Of a stretch of 49,728 bases of DNA, positions 1-7,852 are shown piece after piece. The position numbers were made by a program, and so were the translations under genes. How positions within the stretch are numbered: the first letter of the stretch is position 1; the number at the start of each line of letters is the position of its first letter. The DNA comes from Nocardia araoensis NBRC 100135 (GTDB taxonomy: Bacteria; Actinomycetota; Actinomycetes; Mycobacteriales; Mycobacteriaceae): NCBI RefSeq assembly GCF_000308435.1, contig NZ_BAFR01000349.1:1-49728 (forward strand), read 5' to 3'. Under the pieces are notes generated by a model. It was not told the origin of the DNA, searched no databases, and worked only from the letters and a program-made list of their open reading frames with translations.

Positions 1-1
1 G

Positions 2-1048
2 CTCGGCAGCGTGCTCGCCGCGGTGGACTCCCCGGTGGGCATGGCCTGGGCCGTCTCGGTGATGCGAGGTCCCGGTGGAACGGGTGTCTTCATCACGTCG
101 AACGAAGGGCGTGGGTGGCTGCCCGCCGGATTGTTCCTGCCACGTGAGGTTTCCACGCCGTGGAACTGGGACGAGTTGCTCGCCGCCGACGACGGCGCCG
201 GATCGCCGTGGGAAGGAGTCACCGATCCGGCCCGGGTCCTGGCGGAATTCGGATTGGCCTGGGGTGCGAAGGCGAACGCGAGTCTGTCTGCCCTCGTGTC
301 CTCCGGTCCGATCGATCCGGGGTTGCGCAACCGCTTCGGTGAAGCGGCGATGGAGGGGCTCGTCGCTCCGTCCTACGACGTCGACTTGCGTGAGTTCACC
401 CCGGATACGGCCGACCGGCTCGGCCTCGCCGGTTCGATCGCCGGCCTGGAACAAGTCTCGGCGGTACCCGACGCGCAGGTGCGCTCGCGATGCGTGGAAC
501 TGGCCGTCGACGCCCACGGGCAGGTCGGACGCTCCGGACCGGCGCCCGTGGAAGCCGCGACTTCGCGCCGGGTTCGGGAGCGAATTCTCGCCGAGCTGCA
601 AGCCGGAAGGCCGGTGCCGCGCGAGCTGTGGGACGAACTGCGGGACGCCGACGATCTGCTGGCGGCCTCGATGCTGGGGCAGCGGGTCGACGTGGGCCGG
701 GTGGAGATCGGGCAGCTTCGGCTGGATGCCGGGGCATCCCCGCTGCGCAGCATGGTTTTCGAGCGGCGCTGCAACGAATTGGTGCTGCTGCTGGCGAACG
801 AGACGAGCAGACAGACCCTGCGCGATGCCGTCTACGCCCACGAACAGGTCACGCTGCATCCACAGTTCGTCTCGACACCGGCGCCGGTCTCCACCGCCGT
901 GCAGCCCGAGCGTGTCGCCCCGCCCGCAGTGGCTCCTTCGGTCACCGCACCGGCGGTCACCGCACCGGCGGTCGCCGGAGGGCCGCCGCCAACCGTCGTG
1001 GTCGCGCCTTCGACCCCGCCGCCGGTGGCGCCTCCGGAGCAGTCGTGA
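2..1048 (+). CDS. ESX-associated Rv3899c-like protein, 5' end cut by window
   Basis: The frame is open from the first complete codon of the window to a TGA at 1046-1048, so the N-terminus lies outside; a GTG at 11 is unlikely to be the true start. The visible 348 codons hold an N-terminal part with a motif around VITSNEGRGW-like residues (FITSNEGRGWLPAG), a helical middle, and a segment near residues 245-285 with RSMVFERRCNELVLLLA, followed by a Pro/Ala/Val-rich tail. This layout resembles M. tuberculosis Rv3899c (DUF5632/DUF5631-type domains), whose gene lies beside the ESX-2 locus; this is recalled, not searched. The tail has a short direct repeat encoding TAPAV. A terminator-like hairpin follows. 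Function unknown; its position beside an ESX locus suggests a secretion accessory or substrate. Confidence 0.6.
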   Translation, partial: LGSVLAAVDSPVGMAWAVSVMRGPGGTGVFITSNEGRGWLPAGLFLPREVSTPWNWDELLAADDGAGSPWEGVTDPARVLAEFGLAWGAKANASLSALVSSGPIDPGLRNRFGEAAMEGLVAPSYDVDLREFTPDTADRLGLAGSIAGLEQVSAVPDAQVRSRCVELAVDAHGQVGRSGPAPVEAATSRRVRERILAELQAGRPVPRELWDELRDADDLLAASMLGQRVDVGRVEIGQLRLDAGASPLRSMVFERRCNELVLLLANETSRQTLRDAVYAHEQVTLHPQFVSTPAPVSTAVQPERVAPPAVAPSVTAPAVTAPAVAGGPPPTVVVAPSTPPPVAPPEQS

Positions 1049-1084
1049 GAGCTCCGCGAGCGTAGGTCGATTCATTGGTCCGGG

Positions 1085-1118
1085 CGCGGCGTGGTGGGTG
1101 CGATCCCACCGCGCCGCG
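1085..1118 (+). terminator. hairpin downstream of the first gene
   Basis: Arms 1085-1098 and 1105-1118 pair over 14 bp with a single G-U wobble and a 6-nt loop. It starts 36 bases after the stop codon at 1048. There is no T tract, as is common for actinobacterial terminators. Confidence 0.6.
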
Positions 1119-1468
1119 AGCCGGACGTCGGTACGTCTGTCGCTGAGGGTCCTTCCGTGGAGTCCGGCCATACCGGCAGCCGGATAGCAACGTGGTGACG
1201 CCCGTGCGGATCGCCGCTCCATCCGCGCTGCCGAATCGGCATCGGTGACCGTGCACACGATGTGCGCTCTCGTACGCGATTGCGGCACTGCCAGTAGCCG
1301 TCCGGAACCGGAATCCCGCTTCTCCCGGTGTACGACCGTCGCACTGCGGTCAAACCAGCCGGAGGCGCTGTGTGGGCCCCAGGAAAGCCGACTGGGTGAT
1401 CAATGCACGCCGCGAACGCGGGAGCTGGAACCGGCGCATGCCGACCCCGCCGACGGACTCGAGATGTT

Positions 1469-1494
1469 CGAGCCGCCTTCCGAAAGGCGGCTCG
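1469..1494 (-). terminator. terminator of the minus-strand Gly/Pro-rich gene
   Basis: A perfect 11-bp stem (1469-1479 with 1484-1494) around a 4-nt loop lies 6 bases beyond the minus-strand stop codon at 1501-1503. The 3' flank has no U run. The compact stem and position support intrinsic termination. Confidence 0.7.
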
Positions 1495-1500
1495 ACGCGG

Positions 1501-2622
1501 CTACGCCTCGATGACGGGACTTTCTTCCGGAGTCGGTTCGCCCTCGGCCTCCGCGTCCTGGGCGGTCTCGCTGCCCGTCCGGGCGGTCGCGGACCCGTCT
1601 CTGGTCCGCCGAGCCGGGATCACGCTGGGTGACGGGGTAGCGGCCGGAGCTCCATCCTGCTCGGCGGGCGGCGCGGTATTGGCAGCCGGCGCCGCGGTGA
1701 TGCCGCCGGGCTGCGCGGTTTCCGGCTGCGCGGCGGCGGGTTGGGCATTCGGATCGCCCTGCGGCGGCGCGGCCGCGGGCTGGCCTTGATTGCCGGGCGG
1801 CGGCGCCTGCCCCGGCTTACCCGGCGCGCCGTTGTTCTGGTTCTCCTCGGCCTTCTTCGCCTTGTCCTCTTCGGCCTTGTGCAGCATCTCAGGTATCTGG
1901 GAGACCAGCGGCATAGCTGCCATCGGCAGCATCGCGAGCATCGGCAGCAGCGAGGAGAGGCCACCGTCACCGCCGCCACCGCCGCCGCTGGTACCACCGG
2001 CCGTGCCGCCACCGCTGTTCTGGCCGCCGCCTTTCGAGTTGCCGTTGCCGCTGCCGTTGGCCATATCCTCGTTGAGGTCGGCGATCGCGGTGACCTTGTC
2101 GTACACCGCCTCCACGGCGGCGGCGACCGCCTTGAGCAACGGAAGCTCTTGGGCGGGCTTCAGTTTGGCGGTGCCCGCGGCCTTCAGCTTGGTGTTGAGG
2201 TCGGCCACGATGGTTTTGATGGACCGCAGCGCCTGCACTTGCTCGGCGGCCACCGTGACGGAGGTCTTGACGACCTTGTCGTCCATCTGCAGCAATTGCA
2301 GTTGCCTGGCCTCTACCTTGTCGATCGTCTTGCGGTACTCGTCGTCCGCTTCCCCTTTGCCGAGCGCCTTGTAGAAGGCGGGCTCGAGCAGGTCGGCGAC
2401 TTTCGGCGGGGGAGTGGTCATGCCGCGCCCGAGCAGGTCTACGGCGGTTTGAATGGCGGTGTCCGCCATCGCGATGTAGGCGCGCAGCCCTTCCGAGGCC
2501 CCGGGCGGGCAATGCAGGTCGACCAACCAAAAATGTTTGACCTCGGAGGCCACGCTGGCCAGAGGGGTGGACGCCAGCGCCGATGCTTTTTTGGCTTTGG
2601 TCTCCGCCGCCGTTGTCGCCAT
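1501..2622 (-). CDS. helical plus Gly/Pro-rich protein, candidate ESX substrate
   Basis: 373 aa. The first ~190 residues are predicted helical, with Lys/Gln/Asp-rich stretches such as YRKTIDKVEARQLQLLQ. Then comes a Gly/Ser/Asn-rich linker (~195-225), a Met/Leu/Pro hydrophobic segment (SLLPMLAMLPMAAMPLV, ~226-243), a charged helix, and a long Pro/Ala/Gln-rich tail ending in Glu/Pro-rich residues. I do not recognise a named family. The plan of helical head, hydrophobic Met/Leu/Pro segment and disordered tail recalls EspA/EspE-like ESX substrates, which is inference. There is no signal peptide. ATG at 2622 has a GGAAGG-type ribosome site about 12 nt upstream on the minus strand. It is divergent from the NlpC/P60 gene; the perfect palindrome at 2665-2682 lies 43 bp upstream of this start. 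Confidence 0.65.
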   Translation of the reverse strand: MATTAAETKAKKASALASTPLASVASEVKHFWLVDLHCPPGASEGLRAYIAMADTAIQTAVDLLGRGMTTPPPKVADLLEPAFYKALGKGEADDEYRKTIDKVEARQLQLLQMDDKVVKTSVTVAAEQVQALRSIKTIVADLNTKLKAAGTAKLKPAQELPLLKAVAAAVEAVYDKVTAIADLNEDMANGSGNGNSKGGGQNSGGGTAGGTSGGGGGGDGGLSSLLPMLAMLPMAAMPLVSQIPEMLHKAEEDKAKKAEENQNNGAPGKPGQAPPPGNQGQPAAAPPQGDPNAQPAAAQPETAQPGGITAAPAANTAPPAEQDGAPAATPSPSVIPARRTRDGSATARTGSETAQDAEAEGEPTPEESPVIEA

Positions 2623-2664
2623 ACCGTCGCCACCGCCTTCCAGAAGTCACACCCATTGTCTCGG

Positions 2665-2682
2665 CTTCCCGATTATGGGAAG
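2665..2682. promoter_or_regulatory. palindrome CTTCCC-N6-GGGAAG
   Basis: A perfect 6-bp inverted repeat with spacer GATTAT in the divergent promoter region, 43 bp upstream of the minus-strand gene start. It is one of about ten copies of a TTCCC-N6-GGGAA element in this window, most of them upstream of ESX transcription units. Confidence 0.5.
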
Positions 2683-2700
2683 TGGCGCATAGTTCGATTA

Positions 2701-2720
2701 CCCACCCACGAATGGGAATA
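2701..2720 (+). promoter_or_regulatory. TTCCC-N6-GGGAA-type element, degenerate left half
   Basis: Reads CCCACCC-ACGAAT-GGGAATA. The right half is identical to the copies before eccB, the 94-aa gene and the PE-like gene. The left half keeps only CCC. It ends 78 bp upstream of the NlpC/P60 start at 2799, the same distance seen at other copies. Confidence 0.4.
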
Positions 2721-2798
2721 CGACCGATTCGGTTCGGGCGACACAATAGCTGGAGAGTGTGAGAGGCGGTCGGTGATGAGCGATGGCGAGTCGGTCGA

Positions 2799-3746
2799 AT
2801 GGCACCGGCACTGACGAACGACCTGGACGGAGTGCTCCGATCGCTGCTCGCGCTGTACGGCGACGGCCAGCCCGCCGGCCAGGCGGCGACCACGACCCAA
2901 GCTCTCGCCGCCGATCTGCGTCCCCAGTCCGGAGCGGTGGCGCTGCGGTACGGCGAGGCGCACGGTATGCAGATGTCGATCGCGGAATCCCATGCGAGCA
3001 AGGACAGCATCGTCGGCAAGGCCGTGGGCGAGTCCGGTGACGGAACGGTCAACGGTCGCGGCCGCCTGAACAACCACATCGCGGATTTCCAGAGCCGGAT
3101 ACAGGCGATCGCTTCGGTGGCCGACACTCGCTTCAGCGGGCCCGCGCTGCTGGATGCCGCACAGACCACCATCTCGAATGCCACCAAGCAGGTCGACGCC
3201 GATGTCGCCGCCGCACGGCAGCAGGCCGCGCAGATCATGCCGCCCGCCACGCCGGCGACCCGGCAGACCAGGCACGGTCCGGCGCCGCGCAGGCGGCGGC
3301 GGACGCGCTCGAGGTCCAGTTCCTCGTCCCGGCTGCGCCGCAAGAGCACCGTCCGCTCGGACGGGACCAGAGGCGGCGACGCGGTGCTGGCCGCCAGCAG
3401 CTGGCTCGGCACCCCTTACGTGTGGGGCGGTGGCGGCGCGGGCGGTCCGAGCGGCGGTGGATTCGACTGCTCGGGTCTCACGCAATACGCCATCGCCCAG
3501 GCGAGCAACGGCGAAGTCGTGCTGCCCCGTACCACCTACGAGCAGATCTACAGCGGGGTCCGGGTGCACCCCGAGGATGTGCGTCCGGGTGACCTGGTGT
3601 TTCCCGGCTCCTCCTTCAGCACGCGAGGCCCGGAGCACGTGCAGCTGGCCGCGGGCAACGGCATGGTCATCGAGGCGCCCTACACGGGTTCGACGGTGAA
3701 GTGGTCACGCATGGACAGCAACTCCGTCGTCGTGCGGGTGCTGTGA
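2799..3746 (+). CDS. NlpC/P60 endopeptidase with N-terminal helical domain
   Basis: 315 aa. Residues ~1-145 are helical and resemble the DUF4226-type domain of ESX-linked peptidases. Residues ~150-190 are an Arg/Ser-rich linker. The rest is an NlpC/P60 domain, which in this family cuts the D-Glu-mDAP bond of peptidoglycan. Visible catalytic residues are Cys224 in GFDCSGL, His280 in PEHVQL and Glu292 in VIEAP; the 12-residue His-Glu spacing is as I recall for RipA. There is no signal peptide, so export could be through the ESX machine. Mycobacterial Rv3896c is a comparable NlpC/P60 gene beside ESX-2. The next gene follows after 24 bp, suggesting an operon. The start is uncertain: the best ribosome site (GAGAGGCGG, 2761-2769) faces GTG/ATG at 2773/2776 in another frame. 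Confidence 0.85.
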   Translation: MAPALTNDLDGVLRSLLALYGDGQPAGQAATTTQALAADLRPQSGAVALRYGEAHGMQMSIAESHASKDSIVGKAVGESGDGTVNGRGRLNNHIADFQSRIQAIASVADTRFSGPALLDAAQTTISNATKQVDADVAAARQQAAQIMPPATPATRQTRHGPAPRRRRRTRSRSSSSSRLRRKSTVRSDGTRGGDAVLAASSWLGTPYVWGGGGAGGPSGGGFDCSGLTQYAIAQASNGEVVLPRTTYEQIYSGVRVHPEDVRPGDLVFPGSSFSTRGPEHVQLAAGNGMVIEAPYTGSTVKWSRMDSNSVVVRVL

Positions 3747-3770
3747 CGCGGTGACCATGGGGAGGATCGC

Positions 3771-5447
3771 GTGGCCATAAACATCCCCAGCGAGGTCGCG
3801 CTGTTCCTGAACATCTGCGGCATCCCCTACCCGGATATCAACGAGGACGACGTCCGGGCCCTCGCCGGGCATGTGCGCACCTTCGCTGCCCAGGTGCGGG
3901 ACACACACGACTCGGCGACCGGCGTGATCGATCAGATGGGCGCCTTCTACTCGGGTGAGTCGTATCAGCAACTGGTCGCCACCTGGGCGGGCATGAGCGC
4001 GTCCCACATGCGGCAACTCGACAGCGCGTGCAAGATCGTCGGTCAGGCCCTCGATGTCGCGGCGACGGTGATCACCGCGGTGAAGGTCGCCGTGCTGGCC
4101 GAACTCGCCGCCCTGGCCGCCACCTATGCCTCGATGATGATCACGCCGCCGCTGGCGCCTTCCGCGCCGCTGATCGCCGCAGCGGCGCGCAGGCTGTGTG
4201 AGGAGATGGCGCAGTACCTGATCGGCTATATCGTCGCCGAAGTCATCGGCAAGGCGATCGAACCGCTCGAACAGGCCATCGATGACATGGTCAAGGGGAT
4301 CGTCTACGACGCGGCCCGCGACGCGCTCGACATCCCGTCGTCGGGCAAGCCGGCCCCGCTGCGCATCGATCCCGACGCGGTGCAACACTTCGCGAAGGTG
4401 CTCGACGATCACGCCGACGACATCATGCGACACGCGGCGACATTCGCCGAGAACGTCTCCACACTCGATTTCACGACATCGACACCGTTCGACGACGCGG
4501 CGCAGCGCACCGAGGGGGATGCGGGCGCTCGGCGTGGTCCCGCCGCGACGGAGCGGGCAATCCCGTTCCAGCACGGCGAACAGCCGCAGTCGCGCTTCGG
4601 CCCGAACGTATCGGCGGCGAACACCGGTCTCCACGGACTCGGAAACGACGCGCGCGTCCCCGTCGCGCCGCGCGACGCCTCGGACGCGATCGGCGCCGCG
4701 GAACGGCCGGTCGATCGAAACGGATCCCGAGGTGGCACAGAGACGCCGGTCCCGGCCGGCGAGCGATCTTTCTCGCAGGCTGGGTCGGAACCTCTCGAGT
4801 CGGCCAGGGAGTTCGCGAACAAGCCTGCGCCAGTGGGGGCCGCACCGAACGGTGTGGGCATGGACGCGGCCGACCGACCGGCAGGAGTCGAAAGCCCTTC
4901 CGCCATGTCCGCGCACGCTGGAGCGGATGCCGGGCCGGTGGCTGCCCGCGAAGCGGCGCCCGAGGTCGGGGCGCGCCCGGCGGTCGACCCCGAGGCTCGC
5001 CGGTCCGGCTGGGCCACCGAAGCGGGCGGACCCGCCGACCCTGTGCTCGCAGAGAACGCAGTCGCGGGCTCCGTCTCGGGTGATTCGCTGGGAGCCGCGC
5101 CCCTCGCGCGGCAGAGTCCAGGTGCGGCGTCCACGCCTTGGGGCCGAGCCGTGCCGGGGCCGGGCGCGCCGGACCCGGCGCCGCCGAAATCCGAACGTCC
5201 GGCGAAGGCCACGCCCAAGGCGCGCAAGCCCGCGGTCACTCCGTGGACCAAAACCCGTCGTACCCGGGATGTCCCGGCCGTGGTGCACGCTCCGGCCACG
5301 CGGCCGCCACTGCGGTTGGTCCGGGAGAAGGGCTCCGAAGCGAACAGCGCCGACCTCGCCGACGCGATGCCCGCGCCCGCGCCCGCGCCGGCGCGGGTGA
5401 CGGCTCCGGCATCCGATCGCACGGACTCGCCGCCTTCGCACGCCTGA
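3771..5447 (+). CDS. CpnT-N-terminus-like WXG100-type protein with disordered tail
   Basis: 558 aa from GTG 3771, preceded by a GGGGAGGAT ribosome site. Residues 1-~185 resemble the N-terminal helical domain of CpnT-type and other large ESX-exported toxins: an opening MAINIPSEV, the segment PYPDINEDDVRALA, a W-x-G (W72-A-G) between two helices, and a hydrophobic Ala-rich stretch (~100-150). After ~residue 240 the protein becomes low-complexity Pro/Ala/Arg/Glu-rich and no toxin, NADase or nuclease domain is visible, so it is either a substrate whose tail works otherwise or one that has lost its effector. It is probably co-transcribed with the upstream NlpC/P60 gene. No signal peptide is seen. 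The family call is from motif memory. Confidence 0.65.
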   Translation: MAINIPSEVALFLNICGIPYPDINEDDVRALAGHVRTFAAQVRDTHDSATGVIDQMGAFYSGESYQQLVATWAGMSASHMRQLDSACKIVGQALDVAATVITAVKVAVLAELAALAATYASMMITPPLAPSAPLIAAAARRLCEEMAQYLIGYIVAEVIGKAIEPLEQAIDDMVKGIVYDAARDALDIPSSGKPAPLRIDPDAVQHFAKVLDDHADDIMRHAATFAENVSTLDFTTSTPFDDAAQRTEGDAGARRGPAATERAIPFQHGEQPQSRFGPNVSAANTGLHGLGNDARVPVAPRDASDAIGAAERPVDRNGSRGGTETPVPAGERSFSQAGSEPLESAREFANKPAPVGAAPNGVGMDAADRPAGVESPSAMSAHAGADAGPVAAREAAPEVGARPAVDPEARRSGWATEAGGPADPVLAENAVAGSVSGDSLGAAPLARQSPGAASTPWGRAVPGPGAPDPAPPKSERPAKATPKARKPAVTPWTKTRRTRDVPAVVHAPATRPPLRLVREKGSEANSADLADAMPAPAPAPARVTAPASDRTDSPPSHA

Positions 5448-5483
5448 GGGGGCGATCGGGCGAATACAGGCTTCCGACAAGAA

Positions 5484-5511
5484 AACCCATTCCCAAGCGC
5501 GGGAATGGGTT
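5484..5511. promoter_or_regulatory. perfect 11-bp inverted repeat containing TTCCC-N6-GGGAA
   Basis: Arms 5484-5494 and 5501-5511 pair perfectly around AAGCGC. The core CATTCCC-AAGCGC-GGGAATG matches the palindrome found before the ESX units. It lies 36 bp after the stop of the CpnT-like gene, so it could instead be a terminator; there is no T tract. It is followed by a strong ribosome site and the short frame at 5532. Confidence 0.5.
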
Positions 5512-5531
5512 GCTGAGTGGAGGTGGCGGGA

Positions 5532-5651
5532 ATGGTAGACGTAGACGAACCGCGCTACCGCCCAGGGTGTCGTTCCCCTCGCAACGGCCGGTGGCCTGCC
5601 GGTGCCACCGGCCGTTGCTTTTGGGTTCAGATCGTCAGGATGAGGGACTGA
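5532..5651 (+). CDS. possible 39-aa leader or small ORF
   Basis: ATG 5532 is preceded by GGAGGTGG at 5519-5526 with 5-nt spacing, one of the best ribosome sites in the window. The frame runs 39 codons to TGA 5649-5651 and begins MVDVDEPRYRPG. Codons ~17-29 lie inside the 15-bp terminator hairpin, so translation would compete with hairpin folding. The peptide has no recognisable family. It may be a leader peptide or chance. Confidence 0.25.
   Translation: MVDVDEPRYRPGCRSPRNGRWPAGATGRCFWVQIVRMRD
5581..5625 (+). terminator. strong intrinsic terminator
   Basis: A perfect 15-bp stem (5581-5595 with 5604-5618), an 8-nt loop, then CTTTTGGGTT. It is the best terminator-like structure in the ESX region and separates the NlpC/CpnT-like unit from eccA. 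Confidence 0.8.
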
Positions 5652-5831
5652 CGATCTGTGTTCAGACAGTACCCTCTTCTGTCGGAACGTTCAATAGTGT
5701 GCACCTAAATAGCGGCAAGAAATTTTCATCCGCGCTCCGACCTGCTGCGCGGCGGCTGGTGGACCGGATCGCGGCTGGCCAGCCGCCGCCGAAGGGGCCG
5801 CTGCAGGCGGATGATTGCCGACCCCGAGGTA

Positions 5832-5857
5832 AACATACCGTTAACTGACGGCACGTT
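5832..5857. promoter_or_regulatory. 26-bp operator, copy 1, upstream of eccA
   Basis: AACATACCGTT-AACT-GACGGCACGTT. On the minus strand it reads AACGTGCCGTC-AGTT-AACGGTATGTT and matches the consensus of the copies at 25923, 32187, 37688, 44387 and 45294. It ends 131 bp before eccA. A degenerate copy lies at 5696-5721 (AGTGTGCACCT-AAAT-AGCGGCAAGAA). Confidence 0.6.
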
Positions 5858-5898
5858 CAAAACTGGCATGTCGAGCGCGTGTGGTCCTCGCCTCGATT

Positions 5899-5918
5899 GC
5901 TTCCCAGGGGTGGGAAGG
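5899..5918 (+). promoter_or_regulatory. TTCCC-N6-GGGAA element before eccA
   Basis: GCTTCCC-AGGGGT-GGGAAGG, a perfect CTTCCC/GGGAAG inverted repeat with 6-bp spacer, ending 70 bp before the eccA start. The distance matches the copies before eccB and the 94-aa gene. Confidence 0.55.
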
Positions 5919-5988
5919 TGTCGAGTCCTGGGCGTGACCCCCGGAATCTATCGTTCGAGCAGGCTAGATCGGCGGAAGGGAAGTCCGA

Positions 5989-7749
5989 GTGTCAGCGGCC
6001 GAGGACGCGTTCTACACGGGTGTTCAGAATCTTGGGTTGGTCGCGGGTGGCGTGCGTAACGACCAACACGCGGCGGCGGCGTTTCGGGCTGCCACCGATC
6101 TCGACCCGGACATGTGCGATGCCTGGCTCGGGCGTGCCATGGCCGGGGAGGTCACCTCGGAGGTGATCTACGGGGCCTACCGCTCGGTGCACAACCTCTA
6201 CCGCGATCAGCAGCGGGCGGGTCTGGTCGACCGCGCCCTGTGGTGCCAGGTCGAGATCGGCATGTACGGCCTGCGCGTCGCGATGGCCGATCGCGATCAG
6301 ATCGCCATCGCGCAGGCGTGCTCGTATGCCGAAGGCGGTGAATGGCAGGAAGCCGCGGCGATCCTCGACGAGGTCCCGCGCGACGACGTCTCCGACTTCG
6401 TGCGCATGTCGCTGTACTTCCGGACGAAGCAGTGGCCGGAGGTGCTCACGTTGCGCAACGCGCGGCCGGTGCTGGAGGACGGCCTGCTGGACATCGCCGC
6501 CGAGCTGATGACCGCGCAGTCGCTGGCGCACCTGGGCCGCTTCGGCGAAGCCATGCCGCGCGCGCAGCGAATCGTGGAGGACAGCTCCTCCGGCAGCCTG
6601 TCCTACATCTGGGCCGACGCGCACTTCCTGCTCGGCATGCTGATGCGGCACAACGGCGATCACGACGCCGCCGACAAGGTCCTCAAAGGGCTGCAGGGCT
6701 CGGCCCTCTGGCCGGACCGCGAGGAATGGCAGCGCGCGGTGCGCGACAAGTCGTACCGATTCGAGGTCGTCACCGCGGAACTCATCGCGTCCAGGACGAA
6801 CAGGTGGGATCCCAAGACGGGCGACGACCCGCGCGAAGCGGCCGCCAGCGCAGCGCGCGCGGAACGGGAGAGCCTCCTCGCGGAAGCCTCCGACCTGCTG
6901 CAAGCGCAGATCGGCATGGATTCGGTCAAGGAGCAGGTCGACCGGCTCAAGTCCGGCGTGCTGATGGATCAGGTGCGCGCCAAGCGCGGACTCGCCGTGG
7001 ATTCGAAGTCGCAGCACCTGATCTTCTCCGGCCCGCCCGGTACCGGTAAGACAACCATCGCCCGGGTGATCGCCAAGATCTTCGCCGGCCTGGGTGTCGT
7101 GGAGAACGCCGATGTCATCGAGGTCTCCCGCAACGATATGGTCGGCACCCACCTGGGCCACACGGCGCCGAAGACCAACGCGCTGATCGACTCGGCGCTC
7201 GGCGGGGTGCTGTTCATCGACGAGGCGTACACCCTTATCCAGGAAGGTCTTTCCGGCGGGGACGCGTTCGGCAAGGAGGCGGTCGACACCCTGCTGGCTC
7301 GCATGGAGAACGATCGCGACAAGCTCGTCGTGATCATCGCGGGCTACGAGGACCAGATCGACCGGTTCCTGGCCTCGAACGACGGCCTTGCCTCCCGTTT
7401 CACCAAGCGGATCCGCTTCGCCAGTTACGACGCCGACGAACTGGTGCAGATCGCCGAACACATCGCGCGGAAGAAGGATTCGATCCTGTCCGAGCAGGCT
7501 CGCGAGGTGCTGCGCCTGAGGTGTGAGGAGCTGGCGGGACAGACCAAGAACGGCAGGCGGCTGATCGATCTGGCCGGCAACGGCCGTTTTGTGCGCAATG
7601 TGGTCGAGGCCGCCGAAGCCGAGCGAGATTATCGCTTCACCAGGGAGAACGCCGATATCGCCGCGATGACCGACGAGGAGCTCATGACGATCGACGCGTT
7701 CGACGTCACCGCGGCGCTGGAGGGCTTGGCGCCGAGCACGCGGGTGTGA
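5989..7749 (+). CDS. eccA: EccA, type VII secretion AAA+ ATPase
   Basis: 586 aa from GTG 5989, preceded by a GGAAGGGAAG ribosome site. Residues ~1-280 form TPR-like helical repeats. The C-terminal half is a CbxX/CfqX-type AAA+ domain with Walker A GPPGTGKT (348-355), Walker B VLFIDEAY (407-414) and the arginine of SRF at 470 as likely finger. EccA is the cytosolic ESX ATPase thought to act on substrate-chaperone complexes, including PPE-EspG. Length fits the family (~570-620 aa). It stands first in the locus rather than after eccE as in ESX-2. Two different palindromes lie upstream, so it may be the point where two regulators meet. The eccB gene follows after 103 bp with its own element. Confidence 0.95.
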   Translation: MSAAEDAFYTGVQNLGLVAGGVRNDQHAAAAFRAATDLDPDMCDAWLGRAMAGEVTSEVIYGAYRSVHNLYRDQQRAGLVDRALWCQVEIGMYGLRVAMADRDQIAIAQACSYAEGGEWQEAAAILDEVPRDDVSDFVRMSLYFRTKQWPEVLTLRNARPVLEDGLLDIAAELMTAQSLAHLGRFGEAMPRAQRIVEDSSSGSLSYIWADAHFLLGMLMRHNGDHDAADKVLKGLQGSALWPDREEWQRAVRDKSYRFEVVTAELIASRTNRWDPKTGDDPREAAASAARAERESLLAEASDLLQAQIGMDSVKEQVDRLKSGVLMDQVRAKRGLAVDSKSQHLIFSGPPGTGKTTIARVIAKIFAGLGVVENADVIEVSRNDMVGTHLGHTAPKTNALIDSALGGVLFIDEAYTLIQEGLSGGDAFGKEAVDTLLARMENDRDKLVVIIAGYEDQIDRFLASNDGLASRFTKRIRFASYDADELVQIAEHIARKKDSILSEQAREVLRLRCEELAGQTKNGRRLIDLAGNGRFVRNVVEAAEAERDYRFTRENADIAAMTDEELMTIDAFDVTAALEGLAPSTRV

Positions 7750-7766
7750 GGCGTCCGCTGATCCGT

Positions 7767-7786
7767 TATCCCCGGCGTTGGGAATA
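7767..7786 (+). promoter_or_regulatory. TTCCC-N6-GGGAA element before eccB
   Basis: TATCCCC-GGCGTT-GGGAATA, 66 bp before the eccB start. Identical in both halves to the copy at 14756-14775, which differs only in the spacer. Confidence 0.6.
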
Positions 7787-7852
7787 GCGGTCGTATTCAT
7801 GCTGTGACCGCTGGTTACGGTTTGGTGAGGGCGGCGGAAGGAACGAGAACCG

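Larger units (their letters stand above)
1049..1500. other. intergenic region between convergent genes
   Basis: About 450 bases with no convincing gene. It holds a hairpin at each end (1085-1118 and 1469-1494) that terminate the two converging genes. Short open frames inside have no good ribosome site and an arginine/serine-rich composition typical of shadow frames. No RNA gene is recognised. Confidence 0.5.
5448..5988. other. 541-bp regulatory interval before eccA
   Basis: The gap holds, in order, the palindrome at 5484-5511, the small frame at 5532, the terminator at 5581-5625, a degenerate and a good copy of the 26-bp operator (5696-5721 and 5832-5857), and a TTCCC-N6-GGGAA element (5899-5918). 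It is AT-richer around 5690-5730 than the flanking genes. No further gene is seen. Confidence 0.6.

Noticed and set aside
1245..1514. Plus-strand open frame in the first intergenic region
   Set aside because: No ribosome site, shadow-like composition, and it overlaps the terminator of the minus-strand gene.
1741..2814. Long plus-strand frame opposite the Gly/Pro-rich gene
   Set aside because: Rich in Arg/Gly/His/Leu as expected from the antisense of a GC-rich gene; the minus frame has better composition, start and terminator.
7780..7852. GGGAATA as the -35 of an ECF (SigH/SigE-like) promoter
   Set aside because: At the copies before eccB, the 94-aa gene and the PE-like gene there is no cGTT at 16-19 bp, and the inverted left half is present, so an operator explains the conservation better.
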